Counted from the first letter of the stretch, positions 33,394 through 42,973 are shown. The stretch is 64,000 nt of DNA from Agreia sp. PsM10 (GCF_030433855.1 NZ_JARUXC010000011.1:50424-114423); one strand, 5' to 3'. Notes: generated by a model not told the origin, from the letters alone. Numbers and translations are program-made.

Positions 33394-35481
33394 ATGTTTT
33401 ACGCGCTAGGCATCGACATCGGCACGAGCTTCACAGCCGCTGCCGTTGTGCAGATCGATGCAGAAGGCGAGGTCCGAGCGGAAACCCTGCCACTCGGAAC
33501 CCGCGGTCCGACTGTTCCATCCGTCATCTTCCTCGGCGACGACGGCCGTGTGCTCGTCGGCGAAGCCGCTGAACGACGCGCCGCCTCACACCCCCTCAGG
33601 CTCGTGCGCGAGTTCAAGCGCCGCATCGGCGATGCCATCCCGCTCGTCGTCGAGCAGCTCTCGGTCTCGGCCGAGGACATCTTCGCCACCGTCGCCCGCT
33701 GGGTCGTCGACCGTGCCGAGGAGCGCGAGGGCACGCATCCGGCAATCGTGTGCATCTCGCACCCGGCCAACTGGGGGTCGTACAAGACCGAGCTCGTTCG
33801 CGAGGCGCTGGCCGGGGTCGGCCTGGCCGACGTCGTGCTCGTAAGTGAGCCCGAGGCCGCCGCGCTGCATTACGCAGCCCGAGAGCGGGTGGATGCCGGC
33901 AGTTCGATCGCCGTCTACGACCTCGGCGGGGGCACGTTCGACATCGCCGTGCTGCGCAAGGCCGCCGCGGATGTGTTCGAGGTGGTCGGCGCTCCCGCGG
34001 GCATCGACCGGCTGGGCGGCGCCGACTTCGACGAGGCCGTCTTCCGGCACGTCACCGCCGGTCTCGGAGAGGAGTATGCGGCGCTCGACACCACAGATCC
34101 CGCGGTGCTCGTGGCCCTGGGCCGACTGCGCCGCGAGTGCATCGAGGCGAAGGAGAACCTGTCGTTCGACTCGCAGACGAGCATTCCCGTGCTCCTGCCC
34201 GGACTCAGCACGCAGGTGCGTCTCGTGCGCGACGAATTCGAGGAGCTCATCGAGCGCCCGGTGCGGCACACCGTCGCCTTCCTGAGCCGCACGCTCGCCG
34301 ATGCGCACATCGAGACGTCGAGCCTCTCGAGCATCGTGCTCATCGGCGGCTCGTCGCGGATTCCCCTGATCAGCGAGCTCCTCTCCGCCGAGTTCGACCT
34401 GCCGATCGCCGTCGATGCCGATCCCAAGGCGGCCATCTCGCTCGGCGCCGCAGCGGCCGCCGCGTCGGCGTTCGCCGTCCGCGCGGCCACCCCCGTCGAC
34501 GACGCGGCCACGGCCGAGGCAGCGCATGTGGTCTCCGGCCCGACCGTCGCCGCAGCGATCGCGGTCGGGTCCGTCAGCATCGCCGAGCGATCGGATGCCG
34601 TCGCCGGCTCCTCGGGGCGCGGCCCGTCGCATCCGCATTTCGCCTCGAAAAGCCCGGCCGTCGAAGCGGTGCCGACGCTCGAGCCGGTCGCCGCGATCGG
34701 CCGACGCTCGCCCCTGTCACGCACGAGCGTGCGCATCACGATCGCCGCTGCAGCGGCCGGCGTGGTCGTCGTGCTGGCCGGCACCGCGCCGAACACGTCG
34801 TTCGAGACGCTGGCCTCGGCCGCCGACGCGCTTTCGCCCATGAGCGCCATCGAGCGAACGGTGGATGCCGTCACCGGCTCCCCGAAGACGGCGACCGGCG
34901 AGGCGACAGCGGGCGAGAGCGAGAGCGACGTGCCCGGGGCCGGGGCCGGGGCGTCCGACGACGACACCCCGTGGTTCGCCCCCAAGAGCACCGACGTCAA
35001 GAAGCCGGCCTCGTCGAAGTCGGGATCGTCGGACGCTCCGTCCGGCGGCTCCGAGCCCGGCACATCCGGTTCGCCCGCGGGCACGCCGAGCACGGCCGCC
35101 CCGGCCGGCACCACCCCCGCGACCACGGCGCCCGCGGTCAACTCCGAGACTCCTGTCACTCCCGTCGACCCGACACCGGTGGACCCCACCCCGGTCGACC
35201 CGACTCCCGTGGATCCGACACCCGTCGACCCCACGCCCGTGGACCCCGCCCCTGTCGACCCCACGCCCGTGGACCCCACCCCTGTCGACCCCACGCCCGT
35301 CGACCCGACACCGGTCGACCCCACGCCCGACCCCGAGCCCGTCGCCGACCCCCCGGCCGACCCCGAGCCGGAACCGGCGCCCGCACCCGAATCGACCGGC
35401 GACACCGGAACGCCCGATGCGACGCTGCTCGCGGAGCCGGCCGTACCCGCACCTGATCCCTCGGAACAGGGCGGGGAGTGA
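33394..35481 (+). CDS. Hsp70-like ATPase with membrane helix and extracellular PVDPT repeats
   Basis: 695 aa. An actin-like ATPase fold over about 1-370: phosphate-1 GIDIGTSFTAAAV, VSEPEAAAL, phosphate-2 VYDLGGGTFDIAVL, adenosine motif IVLIGGSSRIP. No Hsp70 substrate-binding domain follows; instead a linker, one membrane helix (about 446-463), and a long Ser/Thr/Pro/Asp-rich extracellular tail with eleven PVDPT-type units (about 589-643). ATG has GGGGACAAGA upstream. First of five co-directional genes with the LuxR ATPase and IniB/A/C-like proteins. Possibly senses or transmits envelope state. Confidence 0.88.
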   Translation: MFYALGIDIGTSFTAAAVVQIDAEGEVRAETLPLGTRGPTVPSVIFLGDDGRVLVGEAAERRAASHPLRLVREFKRRIGDAIPLVVEQLSVSAEDIFATVARWVVDRAEEREGTHPAIVCISHPANWGSYKTELVREALAGVGLADVVLVSEPEAAALHYAARERVDAGSSIAVYDLGGGTFDIAVLRKAAADVFEVVGAPAGIDRLGGADFDEAVFRHVTAGLGEEYAALDTTDPAVLVALGRLRRECIEAKENLSFDSQTSIPVLLPGLSTQVRLVRDEFEELIERPVRHTVAFLSRTLADAHIETSSLSSIVLIGGSSRIPLISELLSAEFDLPIAVDADPKAAISLGAAAAAASAFAVRAATPVDDAATAEAAHVVSGPTVAAAIAVGSVSIAERSDAVAGSSGRGPSHPHFASKSPAVEAVPTLEPVAAIGRRSPLSRTSVRITIAAAAAGVVVVLAGTAPNTSFETLASAADALSPMSAIERTVDAVTGSPKTATGEATAGESESDVPGAGAGASDDDTPWFAPKSTDVKKPASSKSGSSDAPSGGSEPGTSGSPAGTPSTAAPAGTTPATTAPAVNSETPVTPVDPTPVDPTPVDPTPVDPTPVDPTPVDPAPVDPTPVDPTPVDPTPVDPTPVDPTPDPEPVADPPADPEPEPAPAPESTGDTGTPDATLLAEPAVPAPDPSEQGGE
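35161..35325 (+). repeat. In-frame 15-bp tandem repeat encoding PVDPT x11
   Basis: Eleven 15-bp units, ten PVDPT and one PVDPA, with synonymous variation between units, so it is an old or selected protein repeat rather than recent slippage. It would form an extended wall-spanning stalk. Confidence 0.95.
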
Positions 35482-35484
35482 TCG

Positions 35485-38115
35485 ATGTACTCGCGCACCC
35501 CGGGTGCGCTTCCTACACTCGCCGACACCGGCACAACGGCGCCATCCCTGCTCGCTGAGATCCAGGCGGATCCGCAGAGCCCCGTCGTCGTCGGCATCGC
35601 CGGCGTCGGCGGGTCGGGAAAACGGGTGCTGCTCGACGAGATCGAAGCGCTCTACCGAGCGGCCGGCGTGCCGGTGGTGAGAGGAACGATTCCCTCCGCC
35701 GGCCTGCCGCGGCCGGGTTTTCGCGCCGTGCTCGTCGACGACGCGCAGACGCACCCCGACGCCGAGCTCGCCGTGCTCCTCGACCTCGTGCTGCGCGGCG
35801 ACGTCACGGTGATCGCGAGCTTCCGACCCTGGCCCCGCTCCACCATGATGCTGCGCCTGATCCGGGCCCTGGAGAACGATCGCCCCGCCATCGCGCTGGG
35901 CGCGCTCACCCACGGCGAGATAGCGGAGCGGCTCCGGGATGCCGCCGCTCGCCCGGTTCCGCTCGAGTTCGTGGAGCGGGTCTCGCAGCTCACCGGCTCG
36001 CGTCCCTGGCTCGTGCAGCACGTCATCGAGACGATCCGCGACAGCACCCCCAGCGTCTTCCGCGAACCGACGATGCCCACCGATGTCGCTGAGCGCATCG
36101 GCTCGGAGATAGCCCTCCTTGATCAGCCTCTCCGCGAGCTCCTGCTGGCCCTGGCCGTGGGATTCGATGCGACCGGAGACCTCGTCGAGGCTCTGCAGCT
36201 CGATGCCGACACCGTGCGGCAGCTGTTGAACCGTGCCATGGCCGACGGACTCCTGCTGTCGTCGGGCGAGCCCGTTCCCTTGATTCGTCATGCCGTGATG
36301 AGCACGAGCCCGACGCCCCGGGTGCGCGACTTCCAGAGCATCCTCGTCGACTCGATCACCCGTGCGGGACTTCCCCTCGACACGGTCGCCGGCAAACTCG
36401 TGCACGACGGCATGCACGATTCGCGGGTCAACAGCGCGCTCGAGGACGCCGCCGACAAGGCCCTCCGCACCGACCCGTCCATCGCTGCGAGACTCTACGA
36501 GCAGTCGAAGGAAGGCGGCGCCGACGACCGTGCCACCGGTGCTCGGCGGGCGCAGGCTGCGGTCGCCCTCGGCGATCTCGACGAGGGCGGTCGAATCGTC
36601 GACGAGCTTCTCGCGCTCGACGACCCGCCCGATCTGCCGCGTGCCGCCGACGTGGCCGCGAGCATCTGGGCGCAGCGAGGCATGATGGAGCGCAGCGCCG
36701 AGATCTACCGCTGGATAGGACCGGACACCCCGGGCATCTCGGCCTCGCTCGGGGCGATCACGATGATCGCATCCGGAGACCGGCCGGGCGCGGACGCGAT
36801 GTTCGCGGCCGTCGAGTCGCCCGCGTCGCCCACTCTCCTACGGGTGTCGACGAACCTGCTCGGTTCGGGCATCCGGCGCACCCTCGACGACGACGACCGC
36901 ACGGCCCTCGCCACGCTCGTTCGCGCCTCCGACATGATGACGGCGTCACGTTCCGCGGTGCCGCTTCCGGATGTTCCGGCGGCGTTGGCCGCGCTCGTCG
37001 CGTTGCACGGCGGCGATCTCGACATCGCCGCCTCGGTGCTCGACGACGCCCTCGTGGGAGAACAGTGCGGGCACGCGGCCCAGCCGCGCCTGATCCTCCT
37101 CCGTGCCTGGGTCTCGATGCAGTCCGACCAGCTGCAGGAGAGTCGTGATCTTCTGGCGGTGGCCCTGGGCTGGGAGGGCGAGCTGTCTCCCCGGGAGGAA
37201 CTCCTCGCCCGCGCACTCGAGATCGGGCTGGCCCGCCGCTCCGACGACCCGCTCGCGCTCACCCAGGCGTGGCGCGCCTCGCGAACGGTGCTGTTGCACA
37301 CCCAGGTCGACCTCTTCAGCCTGCTGCCCCTGGGCGAGATGCTGATCGCGGGTGCGCGCCTGCACGATTCGCAGCGGCTCGAGAACCAGCTGTCCGAGGC
37401 CTGGTCGCTGCTCGAGCGGCTCGGCCGCCCGGCGCTCTGGTCTGTTCCGCTGCACTGGGCTGCGGTGCAGGCGGCGATCCTGATGGAGAAGCCCGCAGAC
37501 CTGGCGCCGCACGGCGCCGCGCTCGTGCGCCTCGCGCCGCACAGCCACCTCGCCGCGACGATGGCGTCGGCCGGCAAGGTCTGGATCTCCGTCCTCGCCG
37601 GCGACGTGAACACCGCCCAGGTCGAGGCCAACGCCCGCGCGCTCGCCTCGATCGGATTCACCTGGGACGGATCGCGTCTGGCCGGTCACGCGGCGCCCCG
37701 CGCGGCCGAGCGCAAGGACATGGCCAGACTGCTCGCAACGGCGCGCGACCTGCGGGCGAGCGGAAGCGCCGTGGCGAGCCCCCTGGTCGCCGATCCGAAG
37801 CCCGACACGGGCGGCACGAGCGAGTCGCCTGACCCGGCCACGCCCGCGGCCGGCGGCCGTCCGACGCGCGCCGACACACGCATCCGGTCGCACAACGAGA
37901 GGCACGCCTCGGGACTGAGCGCCCGCGAGCGCGAGGTGGGCAGACTCGTGCTCGAAGGCAAGACCTACCGCGAGATCGGCGAGACGATCTTCATCTCCGC
38001 GCGCACCGCAGAGCACCACATCGCCCGCATCCGCCGCCAGCTCGGGGCGACCAACCGGGCCGACCTCCTGATGCAGCTGCGCATCGCCTTAGGTGACGAC
38101 GAGGCCGGGCGATGA
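35485..38115 (+). CDS. Large P-loop LuxR-family regulator (IniR/MalT-like, predicted)
   Basis: 876 aa. N-terminal STAND-type ATPase: IAGVGGSGKRVLL (P-loop, residues 38-50, with Arg in the usual Ser/Thr position) and AVLVDDAQ (Walker B), FRPWPRS. A long TPR-like helical region follows. The C-terminal GerE HTH is LSAREREVGRLVLEGKTYREIGETIFISARTAEHHIARIRRQLGATNRADLL. Starts 3 bp after the Hsp70 gene with GGGGAG upstream, so cotranscribed. In mycobacteria the iniBAC operon is activated by IniR, also a signal-transduction ATPase; context suggests the same role here. Confidence 0.87.
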   Translation: MYSRTPGALPTLADTGTTAPSLLAEIQADPQSPVVVGIAGVGGSGKRVLLDEIEALYRAAGVPVVRGTIPSAGLPRPGFRAVLVDDAQTHPDAELAVLLDLVLRGDVTVIASFRPWPRSTMMLRLIRALENDRPAIALGALTHGEIAERLRDAAARPVPLEFVERVSQLTGSRPWLVQHVIETIRDSTPSVFREPTMPTDVAERIGSEIALLDQPLRELLLALAVGFDATGDLVEALQLDADTVRQLLNRAMADGLLLSSGEPVPLIRHAVMSTSPTPRVRDFQSILVDSITRAGLPLDTVAGKLVHDGMHDSRVNSALEDAADKALRTDPSIAARLYEQSKEGGADDRATGARRAQAAVALGDLDEGGRIVDELLALDDPPDLPRAADVAASIWAQRGMMERSAEIYRWIGPDTPGISASLGAITMIASGDRPGADAMFAAVESPASPTLLRVSTNLLGSGIRRTLDDDDRTALATLVRASDMMTASRSAVPLPDVPAALAALVALHGGDLDIAASVLDDALVGEQCGHAAQPRLILLRAWVSMQSDQLQESRDLLAVALGWEGELSPREELLARALEIGLARRSDDPLALTQAWRASRTVLLHTQVDLFSLLPLGEMLIAGARLHDSQRLENQLSEAWSLLERLGRPALWSVPLHWAAVQAAILMEKPADLAPHGAALVRLAPHSHLAATMASAGKVWISVLAGDVNTAQVEANARALASIGFTWDGSRLAGHAAPRAAERKDMARLLATARDLRASGSAVASPLVADPKPDTGGTSESPDPATPAAGGRPTRADTRIRSHNERHASGLSAREREVGRLVLEGKTYREIGETIFISARTAEHHIARIRRQLGATNRADLLMQLRIALGDDEAGR

Positions 38116-38292
38116 GAACCCCCTCCCCCCTCGGCACCCCGAACACGATTCCCCCATACGGATCGCTCGGAGCAGGGGGAAGCGCCCCGATGATGCCGGC
38201 AGGGGCCCGAATCTACGGTTGACCCATCGCACCGGTTCGGGGCGGTGACCTCAATCCACATCCCATGAAGAACTCCAATGGAGGAGCCTGAA

Positions 38293-39375
38293 ATGCCTAC
38301 AATCACCACGACCCTGCTCGACTTCCTGATGAGCCTGTTCCAGAACCCCGAAGCGGCCGCCGACTTCGACGCAGACCCCGAGGGCGCGCTCTCGGCAGCC
38401 GGCCTCTCCAGCGTCTGCACCGATGACGTCGCCGCCGTCCTGCCCTCCGTTCTCGACCACGCCGGAGTGACCGCGGTCGCCGGCGCCGGTGGAGGCGTCG
38501 CCTGGGCCAAGGCAGCGGCCGGTGCCGGCGGACACGGCGGTGGCGGACACGGCGGTGGCGGCGGAAACGGTGGCGGCGGCAACGGCGGCGGCTGGGCCGA
38601 CGACCACGCGCACGCCGTTCAGCAGATCACCACGATCGCCAACAGCTACTCGTACACGTCGATCGACGACAGCGACACGCTCACCGACACGTCGGTCCAC
38701 TCCAACGTCTGGGCCCTCGGAGACGTCGACCAGGTGTTCGACAACGACGCCATCGTGGCCTCGGGCGACTACGCGGTCGCCGCCGGAGACGACGCCGACG
38801 TCGACAACTCCGACGACCACTCGACGAACATCCTCGCCGGCGACGACGTGAACATCGGCAACACCGACACGGACATCGACATCGAGGACTCGTTCAACGA
38901 CGACCACTCGACCGACATCGACATCGAGGACGCGTTCAACGACGACCACTCCGACAACAGCGACAACAGCGACAACTCGCTCAATGTCGGAGACGTCGAT
39001 GTCGATCTCGACAACTCGGTCGACAGCTCGGTGGACAACTCGATCAACGTCGACGACGTGGATGTCGATGTCGACGTCGACAACTCGGTCGACGCATCGG
39101 TCGACAACTCGATCAACGTCGAAGACGTCGCGGTCGAGGTCGACAACTCGGTCGACGCGTCCGTCGACAACTCGATCGAGGTCGACGACATCGAGGTCGA
39201 CGCCTCCGTCGACGCATCGGTCGACGCGTCTGTCGACAACTCGATCGAGGACTCGTTCACCGTCGAGGACTCGTTCACCGTCGACGACTCGCTCAACGGC
39301 AACGGCTCCGGCAACGGAAACGTGATCGCCGATGACATCACCGTCGAGGTCGTCGACGACGTCCTGCTCCCGTAG
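38293..39375 (+). CDS. IniB-like protein with acidic Asp/Ser/Asn repeats
   Basis: 360 aa; ATG 38293 has GGAGGAG 6 nt upstream. Residues 1-45 (TLLDFLMSLFQNPEAAADFDADPEGALSAAGL) match the IniB N-terminal domain. Then a Gly/His-rich stretch, and from about 150 to the end highly acidic low-complexity repeats such as SVDNSINVDDVDVDV, very rich in Asp, Ser, Asn, Val. No signal peptide. The tail could form a beta-solenoid or bind cations. IniB is the first gene of iniBAC, and the two GTPases follow here too. Confidence 0.82.
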   Translation: MPTITTTLLDFLMSLFQNPEAAADFDADPEGALSAAGLSSVCTDDVAAVLPSVLDHAGVTAVAGAGGGVAWAKAAAGAGGHGGGGHGGGGGNGGGGNGGGWADDHAHAVQQITTIANSYSYTSIDDSDTLTDTSVHSNVWALGDVDQVFDNDAIVASGDYAVAAGDDADVDNSDDHSTNILAGDDVNIGNTDTDIDIEDSFNDDHSTDIDIEDAFNDDHSDNSDNSDNSLNVGDVDVDLDNSVDSSVDNSINVDDVDVDVDVDNSVDASVDNSINVEDVAVEVDNSVDASVDNSIEVDDIEVDASVDASVDASVDNSIEDSFTVEDSFTVDDSLNGNGSGNGNVIADDITVEVVDDVLLP

Positions 39376-39512
39376 CAGGGCACGCACCATCCGCAACTGA
39401 ACACACTGCAATCGCTGCACAGCGGCCCGGCAGGAGACTCAGACCCCCGTCTCCTGCCGGGCCAGCGGCGTGATCATCGACCGGGGGGCGGCAGTTTTTG
39501 GGAGCAGAACAC

Positions 39513-41414
39513 ATGCCCGGACTCATCGATCTCGTGGCCCAGGCCGCGACACTGGCGGGAGAGTCCTCGAGGCCAGACCTCGAGAAGCGGCTCGAGCAGA
39601 CCCGCAGCCGACTGCTCGACCCGACCATTCGCGTGATCGTCGTCGGCGAGTTCAAGCAGGGCAAGAGCCAGTTCGTGAACGCGCTGGTGAACGCCCCCGT
39701 GTGTCCCGTCGACGACGACATCGCCACCTCCGTTCCCACGGCGATCCGGCATGGCGACGTTCCGTCGGCCAGCATCCTTCTCACACCGGATGCGCAGGAC
39801 ACCCCTTCGGCTGGAGCGGCGCTCGATGAGAACACGGGTCTCGAGCGTCGCCCCATCGAGATCGACCAGCTCGCGAGCTACGTCTCCGAGCGGGGCAACC
39901 CGGGAAACCGCCATCGGCTCGTCAGCGCGGACGTGCAGCTGCCCCGCGCGGTCCTGACCCGAGGTCTCGTCGTCGTCGACTCCCCCGGCGTCGGCGGCCT
40001 CGACTCCGCCCATTCGCTCACCACGATGACAGCGTTGCCCACCGCCGACGCGATGCTGCTCGTCACCGATGCGTCGCAGGAGCTGACGGAACCCGAGGTG
40101 CAGTTCCTGCGCCAGGCTCTGCGGGTCTCGCCGAACGTGGCCTGCCTCGTGACCAAGACCGACCTGTACCCCGACTGGCGCCGGGTCGTCGAGCTCGACC
40201 GGGCGCACCTCGACCAGGTGCGCGCAGACATCCCGGTCTTCCCCCTCTCATCCGAGCTGCGGCTGCATGCCGCGCGTCTGGGCGATGCCGAGCTCAACGC
40301 CGAATCGGGCTTCCCTCCCCTCGTCGCCTACCTCCGGCAGCAGATCGTCGGGCAGGCGGAGCGCATCCAGGCCCGTTCGGTGGCACACGACGTGCTGTCG
40401 ACGGCCGAACACCTGCGGCTCACCCTGCAATCCGAACTGAGCGCCCTGCTCGACCCCGAGGGAACACCGCAGCTCCTGGCCGAACTCGAGGTCGCCAAGG
40501 AGGCGGCCACCGAGCTGCGCCGCAAGTCGTCGCGCTGGCAGATCACGCTGAACGACGGCATCACCGACCTCATCTCCGACATGGAGCACGACCTGCGCGA
40601 CCGCATGCGCACGATCATGCGCGAGGCCGAGGAGTCGATCGACGAGGGCGACCCCGCCCCGATCTGGGAGCAGATGATCGACTGGCTGGAGCAGCGCGTC
40701 GCGGCCGCCATCTCCGACACCTTCGTGTGGACGAACGAGCGCTCCGTCTGGCTCGCCGCCCTGGTGGCCGAGCACTTCTCGCGCGATGAGGTGCCTCTGC
40801 CCGTGCTCCACGTCGACAACACCGACGACGTGCTCGAGTCCGTCGAGCTCGTGCCGATGCTCGATCCGGGCCACGTCACCGCCATCCAGAAGGTGCTCAT
40901 CGGCATGCGCGGATCGTACGGCGGAGTGCTGATGTTCGGACTGCTCACCGGCATCATCGGCCTGTCGCTCATCAACCCGTTCTCGATCGCCGCCGGAGTG
41001 CTCATCGGCGGAAAGGCGTACAGAGACGACAAGACCACCCGGTTGAAGAAGCGTCAGGCCGAGGCGAAGGCACTCGTGCGACGCCAGGTCGACGACGTGG
41101 TCTTCCAGGTCGGCAAACAGCTCAAAGACCGGATGCGGCTGGTGCAGCGGGCGACCCGCGATCACTTCACCGACATCGCCGAGGAGAACCTCAAGTCGAT
41201 CGCGGACTCCGTGCTCGCCGCGCAGAAGGCCGCAGCGAGTTTCACCTCCGAGCGCGAGGCCCGCGTCGCGCATCTGCGGAGGGAGCTCAAGCGGGTCGAA
41301 GATCTGACCGCCCGCGCGGTGTCGGTGCAGGATGCCGCGACGGCGCCGGTCGCATCGGCTCCCGTGCGGACCGCGGCCCGGCAGACGGCATCCGCCCCGG
41401 CGCCGGTCATCTGA
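39513..41414 (+). CDS. Dynamin-like GTPase, IniA-like
   Basis: 633 aa from ATG 39513 (GGGAG upstream). G1 GEFKQGKS (45-52), G3 VVVDSPGVGG, G4 LVTKTD; C-terminal helical stalk with a hydrophobic paddle segment (YGGVLMFGLLTGIIGLSLINPFSIAAGVLIGG, about 470-500) as in bacterial dynamin-like proteins that remodel membranes. IniA of mycobacteria performs membrane fission and is induced by cell-wall drugs. Two bases separate it from the next GTPase gene, implying a heteromeric pair. Confidence 0.9.
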   Translation: MPGLIDLVAQAATLAGESSRPDLEKRLEQTRSRLLDPTIRVIVVGEFKQGKSQFVNALVNAPVCPVDDDIATSVPTAIRHGDVPSASILLTPDAQDTPSAGAALDENTGLERRPIEIDQLASYVSERGNPGNRHRLVSADVQLPRAVLTRGLVVVDSPGVGGLDSAHSLTTMTALPTADAMLLVTDASQELTEPEVQFLRQALRVSPNVACLVTKTDLYPDWRRVVELDRAHLDQVRADIPVFPLSSELRLHAARLGDAELNAESGFPPLVAYLRQQIVGQAERIQARSVAHDVLSTAEHLRLTLQSELSALLDPEGTPQLLAELEVAKEAATELRRKSSRWQITLNDGITDLISDMEHDLRDRMRTIMREAEESIDEGDPAPIWEQMIDWLEQRVAAAISDTFVWTNERSVWLAALVAEHFSRDEVPLPVLHVDNTDDVLESVELVPMLDPGHVTAIQKVLIGMRGSYGGVLMFGLLTGIIGLSLINPFSIAAGVLIGGKAYRDDKTTRLKKRQAEAKALVRRQVDDVVFQVGKQLKDRMRLVQRATRDHFTDIAEENLKSIADSVLAAQKAAASFTSEREARVAHLRRELKRVEDLTARAVSVQDAATAPVASAPVRTAARQTASAPAPVI

Positions 41415-41416
41415 GC

Positions 41417-42973
41417 ATGCTCACCGCATCGATCGACCAGCCCGCCCGCGCCGAGCTCGTCGACGAGGTCGCCCGACTCCTCCGCGACGCCATGGCCCTG
41501 TACGAGTCCGACGCCGAGACGTACGCCCTGCTGGCGGCGCACTCACGACGACTCGTCGAGCCTCTGCGCGTCGCGCTCGCAGGCATGGTCAAGGCCGGCA
41601 AGTCCACCCTGCTGAACGCCATCATCGGCGAGGAGATCGCCCCGACCGACACGGGTGAATGCACCCGCGTGGTCACCTGGTACCGCTACGCCGTCTCGCC
41701 GCGCGTGATGCTGTTCACGCTCGACGGCGAGAAGCGGCGGCTGCCGATCGTGCGCGTCGACAAGAGGCTGCAGTTCGACATGGGAGAGCTGAGCGCAGAC
41801 CAGGTCGACCGCATCGAGGTCTTCTGGCCCGCGCCGGCACTTCGTACGCTCACGCTCATCGACACCCCCGGAATCGCGTCCCTGTCGACCGACGTGTCCG
41901 ACCGATCGACCCGCTTCCTCACCCCCGGCGACGACCCGTCCGAGGCCGATGCGATCGTATACCTGATGCGGCATATGCACGCGTCGGACCTCCGCTTCCT
42001 CGAGGCATTCCACGATTCGAGCGCGGGAGGATCGGCCACGATCAATGCCCTCGCCGTGCTCTCGCGCGCAGACGAGGTCGGGGCCGGACGCATCGACTCC
42101 CTGCTCTCGGCCCGGGAGATCGCCGACAGGTACCGTCACGACGACACCATCCGCTCGCTGAGCCTCGGGGTCGTTCCGATGGCGGGCCTGCTCGCCCAGA
42201 CCGCGCGCACGCTCCGGCAGTCGGAGTTCAGGGCGCTCGTGAGCCTGGCCGAGCTCGACAGGGCGGATCGGGAGCTGCTGCTGATCTCGGCCGACAGGTT
42301 CTGCCGCCCGAACGACTCGATCGGCGTCGACGCGCAGACCCGCGTGAACCTCATGCGGCGTTTCGGTCTCTTCGGAGTGCGCCTCGCCCTCGTGATGCTG
42401 CGCTCCGGCGTCTCCGATGCCGACGAACTGGCGCAGGCGCTGGCGCGCCGCAGCGGACTCGATGAACTAATGCAGCTCATCTCGGTGCAGTTCGAGGCCC
42501 GGTCGGCCCTGCTGAGGGCCCGATCCGCGATCGCCGTTCTCGACGAGGTCCTCCACCATCACGACCGTTCGGGCACCGACGAGCTGAAGGCATCCGTCGA
42601 ACGTGTGATGGCCAACGCTCACGATTTTCAGGAACTGCGCCTGCTCGCCACCCTGCGCACGGAGCCGGTCGCCCTCACCCCGCAGCAGGTCGAGGAGGCC
42701 GAGCGCCTCCTCGGGGGCGAGGGCGTCGACGACCGCTCCCGACTCGGCCTGCACGATGACTTTCCCGAGGCCGACTCCCGCAGCGCCGCCCTGGAGCACC
42801 TGCAGCGCTGGCGTGCCCTCCAGCACAATCCCGCGAGCGATCGCGCGCTCACGACCGTCTGCTCCACGGTGGTGCGCACCTGCGAGGCCCTCGTCGCGCA
42901 CGCGCCGGGTGCGGCTCGGCCCCAGCGGGCCCGGCTAGTCCTTGCTGCGGAACCACGCCCGGGTTCCGGGTAG
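41417..42973 (+). CDS. Dynamin-like GTPase, IniC-like
   Basis: 518 aa. G1 GMVKAGKS (56-63), switch region TDTGECTRVVTWYRY, G3 LIDTPG, and LSRADEV at the G4 position (SRAD instead of NKxD). The remainder is helical without a clear membrane paddle, as in IniC, the partner of IniA. Start ATG is 2 bp after the IniA-like stop. The last 39 bp overlap the end of the converging membrane-protein gene. Confidence 0.88.
   Translation: MLTASIDQPARAELVDEVARLLRDAMALYESDAETYALLAAHSRRLVEPLRVALAGMVKAGKSTLLNAIIGEEIAPTDTGECTRVVTWYRYAVSPRVMLFTLDGEKRRLPIVRVDKRLQFDMGELSADQVDRIEVFWPAPALRTLTLIDTPGIASLSTDVSDRSTRFLTPGDDPSEADAIVYLMRHMHASDLRFLEAFHDSSAGGSATINALAVLSRADEVGAGRIDSLLSAREIADRYRHDDTIRSLSLGVVPMAGLLAQTARTLRQSEFRALVSLAELDRADRELLLISADRFCRPNDSIGVDAQTRVNLMRRFGLFGVRLALVMLRSGVSDADELAQALARRSGLDELMQLISVQFEARSALLRARSAIAVLDEVLHHHDRSGTDELKASVERVMANAHDFQELRLLATLRTEPVALTPQQVEEAERLLGGEGVDDRSRLGLHDDFPEADSRSAALEHLQRWRALQHNPASDRALTTVCSTVVRTCEALVAHAPGAARPQRARLVLAAEPRPGSG

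Noticed and set aside
35161..35325. Regular repeats considered as a CRISPR array
   Set aside because: The units are contiguous 15-bp in-frame coding repeats without spacers.
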